A DNA stretch of 64,000 nt from Dirofilaria immitis (Eukaryota > Nematoda > Chromadorea > Rhabditida > Onchocercidae): positions 868,001 through 932,000 of the forward strand of contig JAKNDB010000066.1 of the NCBI GenBank assembly GCA_024305405.1. The letters are read 5' to 3'. The notes beneath the pieces are model-generated. The model worked only from the letters and a program-made list of their open reading frames with translations, did not search any database and was not told the origin of the DNA. A program made the position numbers and the translations under genes. Within the stretch, counting starts at the first letter, position 1, and the number at the start of each line of letters is the position of its first letter. This document shows positions 24,432 to 38,190 of the stretch, in pieces.

Positions 24432-27400
24432 ATGCATATGTTAAGTCCCGGTGTAGTTATTATCATTCGACTTATATTCATATTTACCTGTTATTATGAT
24501 AAAGCAGTGATAGGCAGCTATGAAAAAATTCCTCCACCAGGCACATCTTCATTAACATTTGTATTCGATACGACCGGATCAATGAATGATGATTTGATCC
24601 AAGTACAAGATGGCGCAAAGAAAATTTTGGATACTGTATTGAAGCAACGTGAAAAACTTATATACAATTATATTTATGTACCATTTCATGATCCAAGTAA
24701 CTTATTTTTTCATAAACTTATTATAAAAAATCTTGAACGTATTTTTACGTACGTCAGATACGCGTTAATAACACGTTACTAGAAGATAATAATGCTTTTA
24801 GATATAAAAATTTTTCAATCTATTAAAAACAAAATAACATGTCATACGTGTTGTTGCATGATTATAATCGATTTGATATAACCTTTGAACTTAAATCGAT
24901 TATTCAATTAATGAGCTATATTTTACATATAGAGAGGAACTAGGCACTAAAAATTTATTAAAATTTGATCATTTATCATATTCTTATTTATCTAATGATG
25001 TAAGATGATTGCATAGCATGAATGATGATGAGAATTTTGATATTTGATATGATTGATTAGATCTGAAAAATTTCATAACAGAAATCGAAATTTTAGCAAA
25101 AAGTTGATAAACATAAAATGGGATCGTACACTGATTCTTAAGATTGAAGATTTCGGAGCTGTCATTTTTAAAATTCATTAACATATTTATTTATTAAGTA
25201 TGATAGGACAAGTGATAAATGATTGCTTATTGATGTATCTTTTTTTCTTTCTTTATCAGTGATAAGATATAAACAATCCACAGGAAAAAAATCATTAATA
25301 AGTCGGTGAATTATTTAGCATATGTAGATATATTAAATTATAAATTAGTCTATCATATCATTGATAATCTCTGATAAAAAGTCATTAATCACTGTAGTCA
25401 TTACTGAAACAGTTATTTCTCGAATTGAAAGTTAGTATCCAAAGAAGAATTAATTTGTCTGCTTTTTTAAAATTTCATGATATTTCTGAAATTATAGGAG
25501 TTGGGCCGGTATTTTCTACGACTGATCCGAAAACTTTTCAACGACATCTTAATTCCGTGCATGTAGTTGGTGGTGGCGATTGTCCGGAAATGACACTTAG
25601 CGGTTAATTTATTTAATTTCGGAGTTAATTTTATAATTGAGAATTGTAGTATTTCTAAGAAACTAACGAAATTGAATTAGGTAGAGAAATTCCGCATGAA
25701 CATTTAAAAATAAACTTGATATTGAAATTTTGCTAATTCAATAATTAATTCTCATCTTTAAAAGCTATAATTTTCATTTCAAGAAATTAGGTTCCTAAAG
25801 TAATAAGTTTTAGTACTTATTAGCTAGTTTCTTAAATATTTTCAGGTATTAAATTGGCTTTAGAAGCTTCATTACCTGCATCTTTTATCTATGCGTTTAC
25901 CGATGCGCGAGCTAAAGATTATCATTTAGAAGATCAGATTGTGAATTTAATTCAAGAAAAGCAAAGTTCTGTAAGTTTTCCTTATCTTAATATTGAAAAA
26001 AAAACTCGCAAACAAAAACTTTTCATTTATGATAAGATGATAAAATGTCGGGTCATAAATAAACTTAGAAAAACGGAATATATAGGCTGATATTTTTAAC
26101 ATTTTACTTTATCATACAACAGAATTATATTTTGATAAAGATTTTTATGATATTAATTATCCATTTATTACAGCGTATTTTTTCACACTTCTTAGAATTC
26201 GAATCAATAGAGATTGTTAGATAAAACAATAATACATGACCTTTTAAAATATATGGGTCATCTAACTTTTAGTTATGAAACAAAATAAAGTATGTGCAAG
26301 AAAATTGAAGATTATCCTAACTAAAATTTCGTTCTCGAAGTATGCGCGAAAAATTATAATTTATTGAAAATAAGCAAAGCATATTTTTATAAGGTTTATT
26401 TATTTATTTGATTTATATTATATCAATAATTCATATTAAGGTGGTATTTGTGATGACAGGAGATTGCAATAATCGTACACATCCTGGTTTTCGATGTTAT
26501 GAAAAAATAGCTGCTGTTAGTTTTGGACAGGTATTTCATTTGGAGAAGACGGATATTAATAAAGTACTTAATTATGTTCGCCATTCGATCACCTTTAAAA
26601 GGTCATTGCTACGTAATTATTAATTAAAATTAAGTGTCATTTTTTTAACTTATATTGATCCTTATCGATAGCAATGAATTATCAAATTAAATTTTTGAAT
26701 TGATTTTCAAATTTAAAGATCAATCGAAAATTACACCGATCTTGTTACCATTTCTTTAATTAATTCGAGAATAATGAGTAAATTCGAGTATAGAATAAAT
26801 TTATCTGTCATACTATAAACTTCATAATATTTTTAGGTGCATATTATGTATGAAATTAGAGATCACAGCGGTACATCTTTATGTCAAATACCTGTTGATA
26901 GGTTACTGACTGAATTAACGGTATCGTTATCAGGCGATAAGGATGATGGAGGTTATTTGGATATCAGTTTGATTGATCCTAATGGTAATTTTCATCACAC
27001 TTTAAATGTTGCAGAATTTGTTTAATACAATTATCATTTCAAATTTAATTTTGATGCAATCTTCAAAACATTTCACCTGTAGTAATATTAATTAAATCAT
27101 GCATAATAATTATTCAGATTTAAAATATAAAATATTAATTGTTATTTTGAAAAAAATGATTGCGGAGTTAAAAAAGAAATTAATTAAAAAATGAAACAGG
27201 TGTACGAGTAGATCGAGAACAGCTTAGCAGTGAAAGTGGCTCAATTGATTTGAATAATATTAAATTAATCCGAATTCGTGAACCTACACCTGGAATTTGG
27301 CGAGTACGTACATCAAGTCGTTTGAAACATACTCTACGTATACTTGGCCATGGTGCTATTGATTTCAAATACGGTTTTGCAGTAAAATTGGTCGATAAAT

Positions 27401-27828
27401 TGAATTGGTAAGTGGAAAAATTATTCTAATTAATTGCTTAAAAATTAATTTTATTTAGTTTCGGAATTTTTAATGAAATGAAATTAATATAAGAATTGTT
27501 TTAAAATTAAATTTCAAATTAATTTATCAAATATTTCAGTCACATCCACGTCCAATTGCTCATCAAAATACCTATTTGATTGTAAAAATGAAAGGATTAA
27601 CTGCACCAGGTGTCGTTAATGAGATTTCACTGATAGATTACTACGGTAAAGAATTATTCTCAAAAGTAGCTACAATACATATGCAGAATCCTTACCTATA
27701 CTATATTGGACCATTTGTACCACCACCTGGATTGTTTTTTGTTCGCGTAAAGGTGAAGATGATCGATCCTATGAGTTTCAACGAATCGCTCCTACAGCTA
27801 TATCAGCAGTTCAAACCACTGGACCAAG
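24432..27828 (+). CDS. him-4: him-4 exons 1-7: signal peptide, vWA domain, linker
   Basis: Residues 1-27 look like a signal peptide ([14 protein letters not shown]). The vWA domain follows, with a MIDAS-like DTTGSMNDD in exon 1, GGGDCPEM in exon 2, FTDARAKDY in exon 3 and [13 protein letters not shown] in exon 4. These match the hemicentin type of vWA. Exons 5-7 carry the hemicentin-specific linker ([37 protein letters not shown]-like [14 protein letters not shown]). Frame breaks: the exon 4 donor (AAAA at 26597-26600), the exon 5/6 junction, the exon 6 donor (27405-27407), and inside exon 7 at AAA 27749-27751. Beyond the last break the expected reading [15 protein letters not shown] continues in the +1-corrected frame. 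Each is compatible with one missing base. Confidence 0.88.
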
Positions 27829-30800
27829 GTATGAGTTTTCTTTTCTCGAGAATATTGCATAATTAATTAATTGGATTTTAAAAGATAAATTTATTTTTCT
27901 CATGTTATTAGTAATGATTCTATTTTTGGCTTGTTTTATTTTCCTTAGGGCATATATGGCTGATCGCATCACAGCAATCGTTTCACAACCATTCAATCTA
28001 ACATGCTCGGTAGTATCGAAGAGCGAATTTACACTTTATTGGTACAAAGGTGATAAACAACTTGGTGATCCTCTTTTCTATCCGTAAGTTTAAAGTTTTT
28101 ACATGATTGTTTTAAAGTTTGTTTTATTCGATTAATTATTTAATTAAGTAATCTCTAGTAATTTGTAATCGATTGTAAAACATGATAATGATGAATTCAA
28201 CTTTGACAGATATTCGGATACATCTGTTTGGACATTGAAACAATTATGCCGCATGATCGCGGCGAATATCATTGTGTAATTATTAGTTCATCCGGTAATC
28301 ATACTGCTACTACATTTCTCGAAACAGAAGGTTATCTCTAACTTTTTTCAATTCTCACTTATTTCATTCAAATTTATTCATTCATCTGATTTGATATTTA
28401 AATCAAAAATTATGTTTGATCTTCATGCTTGGCTCTAAAAATTAGTATAGTTATGATAATAAATTTATTTGAATAAGCCAAAATAGCTTCTTGCGATACT
28501 GTATTATAAATTAATAAATTACAATAATTACAATCATAAAATATTTTGATTATTTAGCAATTATTGCGTTCAACTTTCTAACTAATTTTAATTTCTTAGA
28601 GTTGGCGTTAAATGCTAAATAGTATGTTGATAATAACGATAAACTGCGATACAACAATAATCGTAACAATCATCAAATGACGCTTAACATTTTCCACCAT
28701 AAAAATAAATAGCAATAATAGATATTATCATTATTAAATATTTCCTTGTATTTATTTTGAAAAAAATTAGCTTAAAATTCACGTTAAACTTGTAAGTATC
28801 GTTGTAACCGATATGATAAGACATATATCAAATTACCTTGTTCATCAAGCATTTAATAATATCTCATCGTTTTCTCCATAATGATAGATTTTTAACTATT
28901 CGTTTCTTATTTTTAATTTATTGTTTCTAAGTAATTCTAGAACCGGTACCTGAAATTACACCTGTCCGAAATGAATCAGTAGCACGAGGAAATTTAGCAT
29001 TTTTGCACTGTCGCACTCAGAATCTACATGCTGTAATTCAATGGCTAAGAAATGATGCAGTAATTAGTAATACGGATAAAACGGTATGAAATCTGATCAA
29101 TCAGATCATTGGTATTGATCAAGATCTGGTCAATCAGATCGTAAATATTTGTACCATTATTTATAGTCAAAATATCTTCAATCATTAATTAACATGAATA
29201 ATAGTTGCAGCGTTTATATGCTAATGGTACCTTGATGATTAATGATGTAAATATACAAGATGCAGGCGCATATCGTTGCCGTGTACAAACATCAGGTGGT
29301 CGTGCTGAAGCTGTTATGTATTTACGTGTCTTAGAAACTCCTAAAGTTCGCGTTACACCAAATCAATTATATTTCGTACGTGGACAATCATTTAATGCTT
29401 CATGTTCCGTTGATGGTAGGTATTGATGATATGTAGCGAAATTTTCATAATGAAGTACCATTAATTGAAGTTTATATTTTTTGAAAAGATAAATTAGGAA
29501 CTAAATGATTAGAGAAAATATGCAAATTGCAATAAATATATCATATAAAAATTTATTTAAATTTTTTACTTAAAACTTTTAATTTTTCATTTTAATTTTT
29601 TAATTTTTATTTATTCAATTTTGCTAGCCTTGCGATATTGTAATTATAAAAATTGGATTTCAGGTGATATGCCACCGGAACCAATATGGTATTTTAAAGG
29701 ACGTCGAATTATTCCAGATCGTCAGAAATATTACATCACATATAAATGTTTGTTTTTTGATTCGATCATTTTGTTTCGTAATTTGCAGAAAACCGATCAA
29801 TCAAAGTAGTTTTATTGTAGATGATCTAATTGTGCAACAATCAACAGAAGCTGATGCTGGAATATACGAATGTCGTGCGAGTAATGCTGCTGGTGATCAT
29901 GCCGATACTATGGTTGCGCAAATCTCAAGTATTATTCGAATGAATTTTATAAAATCTGATAGCTTAATAAGTCTAATAAAATCGGATAGAAAAAGTTTGG
30001 AAAAGTTTACAAAAGAAGGCATACATTTATCAAGCTCATAAGAATATCATAATTTTATATTGCTGCAGAATCTAATTTATTATGAAATTTAAACGCATAT
30101 AAAATGAATCAGATTTTATGTCTTAAATTATGAAGATATGATTGTTTTGAAATAAATTTTACAGCACCACCAAAGATTCGTGTTATCCGTGATCGACAGA
30201 TGACTGGTAGAGGTGATCGTGTCACATTGGAATGTATCGTAAGATATTTCGCACCATTCAGTATTCTCCTACTCCTCTAATTTTGTTCTGTTAATTCTTG
30301 ATTAATATTAAGATATTCGCTTAAATTTTTTCTTTTTTTTCCCAATATAACATTTTATTTAGATTATGAGAGGAAATCCAAAACCAAAGATTACGTGGTA
30401 TCGTGGAGGACGTGAAGTACCAAGTTATAGATATATTACGATTGATGAAAATAAGCTAACAATTCAAGTATTTTTCTTTTTCTATATCCTTTAAAGAAGT
30501 ATTTTTTACGAAATCGATGCTAAAATATTCTTATGATGATAATATATCATCTAATATCATTTACAGGAGTACAAGATTCTGATGCTGGATCGTATACATG
30601 TATTGCACAGAATTTGGCTGGACGTGATTCAGGAATAATCAATCTTGATGTGGGAAGTATATATTTTCAAAAATTCATATTTGAAAAATTTGAAATTTTC
30701 TAAATAAGAATTCAAGAAAATAAGTAAATTGTTTTTATTAATCGAATATAATATGAGCTATATCAAAATGTTTATTTACTTCTATATGAGAAATTTTTGT

Positions 30801-33800
30801 TTATTGAAAAGTAGCGGTAATATTTGTATACAATAACTGAAAATCATAATTAGAATAAATATATATTATGTATTTAATATATTTATAAAAGATAATTTCA
30901 CAGGTATGCCAACAATTGTACCAACTCCGGAAACAGTTCGAATTAATATTGAACGATCGGTAACACTTCAATGTCGTGCAATCGGTTATCCTTTACCAAA
31001 AATTACTTGGCGTCGTAATGGAATACCAATTGAAAAATTGAGTAATCGTATCAAAATTCTTCCAGATGGAAGTCTTCTAATTAACAGTATGCATTAATTA
31101 TTTTGTTGTCTTAATTTTATTATTTTTTTTCCTCATTTTTTCGAGCTAATTATATTCAAATTTTGAAAATATCAAAATTGGAGATGTTCAAATAGAAGAT
31201 CAGGATCGTTATACATGCACTGCAGAGAATACATTTGGCCGTCAAGATAAAACAACTGCATTATTGGTTACTGGACTTGGTTAGTTTCATTTTACCATTG
31301 AATCGTTAATTGTTGAATCTTTCGTTAGAAATGATTGAATTTTTGAAAAAAAAAACAAGCCTTGGATTAGAAATTAAGTCTTTGATAAAATTAGCAAAGT
31401 AAAAAGGCATATAAAATAAATGCATTCAACGATTTTATATGCTTTAATTTAGCATATGATTGTTTCACTAAACAAAAAAAAGGTTTCAGTGAGCCCAGTA
31501 TTAGGACATGTACCTCCAGAAGAGCAATTGATAGAAGATGGACAACTTCGTTTATCCTGTATTGCCGTTCTTGGTACACCAAAACCAATTCTTAGATGGT
31601 ATAAAGATGGCAAATTATTGCAATCATCTGCTTATGTTACAGTAAATTTTTATTTGTTAAAAATAAATTAATCAAAAATAATAATCTCATTCTATTTAAA
31701 TTATTTTTCATTTTCCAGAATTACTTCTTCAATTTCTAATTTCTGAATCAGTTTTTCAATTTTCAAATTTCTTATTTCCATCCTCGTATTCTTTCGGTCT
31801 CCATTCGTGATTTGATTTATCTTAAAATTTTTGATAAAACTAGATGATAATACTTTATCAGTTTAAAGCAACTTTTTTACAGATAGAACATGGTGGCAGT
31901 ACTTTGTTGTTGCGTAAAGGTCGTTCGCAAGATGAAGGTCAATACAGTTGTGTTGCTACCAATTCAGCTGGCAATGCATCTCTCAATGTTAACGTCCAAT
32001 TGATCAGTTAGTCATTTAAAGAAAGATCAAATATTTATTCCGAAAAATTTATAATTTAAAACGTTAGCTAATAGTAATTATCGATATCTTTCAAAAGTTA
32101 TCGAAAATCGCAGTGATATTGATTTTTGTAATCAGATTAATTTCATATCCAAGTAATTATTGCAAATTTTATTATAGTTGATATTTCAAAATATTTCACG
32201 TCTTAATACGTGTAACGTGTTTTTTTGCGATTACTTCTTTGTAGAACTTTTATTTAATCAATTTTACTTATCGATACTTTATATGGGTCAATTTCTAGGT
32301 AATTATAGCTTAGTTCCAAAGTTCTTCTAATATCTCAATAGATTAATTCAAAAGAAGGATCTACTTGAATAATTGCAGGCCTTCTATCGTTTACGAAATT
32401 CAATAAAATCCCATATTTCATGAATTAATTATATTACTGGAACATATTCGTTAATTTAATTATCATTCCTTGAAAACCATAAGTACTATGAATCTACCAT
32501 AAGTACTATGAAGTGAAAATGACATAACGATAAATGAACTCTCTTACTGAGACAATATCAACTGTAGTATTTTTTTCTAACTAACCTTCTAGTTGAGAAG
32601 TGGTAGTTTGCCTTAGGAAACAGAATTTTCTAAGATTCAGAATCACAGGTGTTTTTAAGACATATCGCAACTGCTGGAAAATATTTAAGCTTTTTCAATG
32701 CAAATTAATTCTAATTTAAAAAAAATTATCTCCTCTGATAATATACAAGATATGTATGGGATGTGTGTGTGTGTGTGTGTGTGTTCTTAGCATGTATGAT
32801 ATGTATAGATGTGCACATTGTGACAATATATGCTTTTTAATAGGTATGTACGTGAACTTTTGGAATGTCTTATAATTGAATTTAGGAAAACCACATATTG
32901 AAAAGAATGATATATTGGAATATACGGCAACAACAGGAGAAGTGCTAGAAATTCCATGTCATACAACTGGAAAACCACAACCAAAAGTAATTTGGAGTGT
33001 CGATGGTAAACCGATTAGTTCTAGTGGTCAAGAATATGAGATTTTAGTGAGTTTATTGAATATTAAATGATATTTCGTATCTTTGATATCTGTAAATTCA
33101 ATTTAGTCTTCCTATTTTTAGTTTATTTTTAATTTCCTTTATTTCTTAATAATAAAAGTAAAGAAACTTATCATTGAATTTCAACTTATTCATTCCCTAA
33201 ATTAGCACTAATTTCAAATTGAAATTGAAATTTTCAAATTTCAAGCAGCGATATATATATTGAATATTTCGCTTTGTTTAATTTTTGAAATACTAAAAAG
33301 TAAGTTTATGATATTTTCAAATTTTAAAATATATTTTAGCCTGATAACACATTGAGAATTTATCAAACGAGCAGTAGCCATTCCGGAAAATATGTTTGTA
33401 CAGCATCTAATCCGGCAGGTGAAGCGACGATATCAGCTAATGTAATCATTCTTAGTCCACCTGTTATTGAACCTGGACAAATTTCCTATAATTTGGTTCA
33501 AGGCAATTCAGTTACATTGCCTTGTGAAGTTCGCAGTGATTTCGTACCGAAGATTACTTGGTAATATTAATTTTGTGATTGTAGAAGAAGAATGTCTGAT
33601 TTTATTTTATTTTTCTATAATTCTATTTTTCTCAAAAAAATGAGCTTAATATGAAGCAACAAGAGAATTTGATACTTAAAAATTTAAATTTGATTTGATT
33701 AGTTCAAATTTGCATATCAGTCTGATATTTTAGATAAATTGGAAGAAGTGGAAATTTCAAATCTCGAGATTATATTGCAACTTATAGTGAAGCTAACTAA

Positions 33801-36800
33801 TTTATTACTTAATATAGATATTGAAATGGTGAAGAATTCAAGCTTATATTTAATATAGGTATTTGAATGGTGAAAAATTCGAAGATGGTTATATTAATGA
33901 GGATGGTTCGTTAACTATTGAAAGTGTCGATGAATTACATCGTGGACAATTTAAATGTGTGGCAACAAATAATTTTGGAAGAGATGAAAAACGATCACTT
34001 TAACGGTCCATACAACTCCGATCATTGAAGGATCTGATCAGGTTTGTCTTTTAAAAAGAAATCATTTAAATATTATTGTATTTAAATTAAAATTTATTTC
34101 AATATTTTATTTTCTCATAGGATAAAATGATAAAATAAAGTAGTAAGATTGATTTAATATTGCTTCCTAAAAAGTGAATTTTAATTAATTTTTATTTTAA
34201 TTAAAGGTGATAACTACGAATGTTAACCAATCAGTATTATTACCATGTCCTGCTCGAGCTTTACCACCACCTTCAAGGGTATGGAATTATGAAGGCAATC
34301 GAATCTACGACGGTTATAATCACGGATCTGTAAGTTTTGTTCATTTTTTAGCTGATTACATCATCTGATTCTAATTTATGAGAATCTTTTATTCTATGCT
34401 AATTGTTCCTAATTGGGCAAAGCGATCAATATGAAGAATTCAGAAGTATCTGAATTTATCTGAGATTAGAAAGACGTTAACGGATTTAATGCAAATTGAA
34501 GGTAGCTAGAAAGATCTAAAAATAAAACAATTTCTGGGGAAAGTATATCATCGAAATTCTTTCCTTATAATTACATTTTTTTGAGAATGGCCTCTTCTTT
34601 TTCCATTCCAAACTTTTAAATCGCTATCTCATTTAAAATTATCATTTTTCTTTTTGAAATTCAATTAGGCTGAAAATGAAAAATAATAATTTTAGGAGAT
34701 GAAGCAAACACATGATGGATCATTAGAAATAACTACACCTCAAATGAATCATGCAGGTCGATATACTTGTCATGTATCGAATTTAGCTGGCGAGGATCAC
34801 ATAACGTATTTACTGAAGATACAAGAACCACCAAAAATCATATCTGATATACCAGGTTGAAAATTTTTCGAATAAATCTAACATCAACAAATATATTTTT
34901 TAAATAATAAATTTTATTGATTGATAAATTTATTTTAATTAATTGATTTCAGGTACTATTGTTATAGTTCTTGGTCTTACGCTCGAGATTCCTTGTCGAG
35001 CTGTTGGAACACCAGAACCAACAATTGCATGGGAAAAAGATGGCTTTCAGGTAAATCTGTTTTCTTTAAAGAAACTATCATAAAACTTTTTTCATTTATT
35101 ATTATTTTCCTGTGATCTTACATTTTTAAGCTATCTAATTTCATTTTATCGAAATGAAAATCAATATATAATGTTAAAATGATATGACATATTAGGTGTA
35201 GAAATAATGCATAATTGATTAGTTGAAAAGTTTACTTTGAGTTATAAGCGATGTATTGCTGAGGATTGTAAAACAAAACTTTCTTGAGTTCTGTGATCTT
35301 GGCTAATTTTTCAGGCATTCATATATTTTAACTTCTATTCTAGCTTATGTTTTAAACATTACAATTGCTAAAAAGATAATATCTTACATTTCAAATTTTT
35401 ATTTATATAAATTAATTTATTTAGATCATTTTGGATGATATTATTCGTATCGATTCCGCTGGAACAATACGTATTGAAAAGGCGCAATCGTCGCATCGTG
35501 GAATTTATCGTTGTATTGCAACAAATCCAGCTGGCCGTGATGAACGAAATACACTCGTAATTGTGCAAGGTGAAGAAAAATATTATTAAAATTAACAAAA
35601 TTTCTAGAATTTTATTGAAATTTCTATCAAAAAAAGATTTTGTTAAAATTTAGAACCGCCAATAATTTCACCGAATACATTGTCGGATTACACAACTGTC
35701 GAAGGTGATCATATCGAATTACGTTGCTTTGCAACTGCAAATCCATCACCAACAATAACATGGAGTCAAAAAGGAAATCCGATAACAGATGATACACCAC
35801 GTATGCATGTAACCGATGATGGTACTCTGGTCATCGATGACGTAGAAAATAGTGATGCTGGTCCTTACATATGTAAAGCATCAAATGCTGCTGGTGATAC
35901 CGAAAAGATCATCCGATTAACTGTTATAAGTAAATATCTTCAATTTAGAAACAATAGAAAATCATAAAATCAGGAGCCAAAACGTTTCCTGAAATTAAAT
36001 ACCTTTTTATTACATGTGTCACTTTAAATTCAAGATTCATTGAAATTTATTTTGTCGAGAGTAATTTTTATTTTTGTTTTCAGTAAAACATTTTTCTTAC
36101 TTTTATCTATTTCCTAAATATTTAAGAATTAATTTTAAATATAATATATATTATGGTAATTTAGAAGTTTCTAATAGAATTTTATGATCATATCAACAAA
36201 TCACAATTATATAGTTTATTTAATATACGATATATTGTCATATGTTTCTTTGAATATTGAAAAATTTATGAAATCGAATAATACTTTGTAGCCCCACCTG
36301 ATATCCCTGATCAAGAAACTGTCGTAACAGAAGCAGTTGTTGTTGGACAACCATTCAGCCTCTATTGTCCAGTTTTCTCGATTCCAATACCACAGGTACT
36401 TTTTTATAAGCTTATTGACCAACGTATTAATTGAATAGATACTTTAACAAATCACCGGGATTTTAAAGATCTAAAAATTTTTAAAAAATTTTTGTATCAA
36501 AAAATGGATATTTAAGCTGAATACATTGATAGATAGATATTTTAATTTGAAATATCTTCTTCATTCAACTATTCTTCTGCAGTAGATAATAAAATGCTTT
36601 GCTTGATTTTATTTTTCAAGTTTATTTGTTTTTCGTAATTTGACATATCAAAAAATAAGCAGTTCAGATCACATGGTATTTGGATGAACGTCAAATAACA
36701 GAAAGCGATGCAAATGTTGTTCTTTCGGATGACCAACGACGATTGCACATTCTGAAATCGCGCATAATGGATTCTGGGAATTATAAATGTGTTGCACGCA

Positions 36801-38154
36801 ATCCGGCTGGTGATTCTGCCAAAGCATTTCAAGTAGAAATTGTTGGTGAGTGATACGGTAGAAGATTGAAATATTATGGACTAGTGATGTAGATAGTTTG
36901 AGAATAATATTAAATCATTCAAATTAATTAATGAAACTTTTTGAAAAGAATTTAACGCATACTTCAAAGTAAGAAATTTCAAATTTTTGTCGTAAATTTA
37001 TTTATCAAAACTTATTGGTTACTGAGATAATCATATTTACTAAAATATTTTTTTCAATTTTCGATTTTAGAACTTAGTGAATGATAAGATTTGATTATTT
37101 TATGAAATTATTGATACTAAATATTATAGCGTGTATTTATTACTGTTATTTCAGTACCTCCTAATATGAATCAAAGTACACATAGTATAAAAGTAACAGT
37201 ATTAGAAGGTGAACGCATCGAATTAGGTTGCCCAATATCAGGTATGCCTGAACCTGATATTGCTTGGCTTGTCAATGGACAACTTCTCGAAGAAGGTGAA
37301 AGAAAACGAGATATGATGTTAACATCAGGCGGAAAGTCGGTAAGTTTCAATTATAATTAGTTTTTGTTTGAAAATACCAAATTTTGCAGAAAATGTATTT
37401 TTACTGATTAAAAATATTATGGATAAAATGTATTCTTAACGATTGATAGTATTATCAAATTGAAAGCAATCTTTTCTTTTTCAAACGAATAGATTGATAA
37501 AACAATATTGTTAATTATTTCATTCCTTTCATGGAATTTTAATTTCAAAATGATCAGCAACTTTGAATATGACTGCTTCTTTAATTGGGGTTTCTAATTC
37601 ATATTTGATAATATCGTTGGTGGAAAAACAATTAATAGAGCTGCCAGAAAGGTATCATTTAAAAGTAAGCAAGTAATTTTAGGTAATAATAGAATCTGCA
37701 CAATTAGAACACGAAGGAATTTATACTTGTGTTGGAACAAACAAAGGTGGTAGTTTGGATATCGATGTTCATCTTACCGTTCTCGGTAGGTTTCTTATTT
37801 CCAACTATTGTTATTTTATTGCAATTAAAAAATTGCTTCAGATGAATTGAGGAGACGTTCTAAAGAGTGCTTTTGAAAAAATTTATATTGTATATATTTA
37901 AAAAAAAAAAACATCTGCAACATTTACGTTTTGTAAAACTTTTAATTGTTTCTCTATCGAATTCCAATGATTTTGCGAACTTTTATTTAACAATTTTGAA
38001 AATAATTCTGAAAGCATTGGACATAGAAGGAAACATTTAAATGCGTTGTAGCAAAAAAATCTAATTTTATTTTTTGAATTTGAATAGAAATAATATATAA
38101 TCAATTTTTTTTAATATATTACTTGGAAAACTATGGCATGATATGGATGAATTA

Positions 38155-38190
<36 letters not shown>

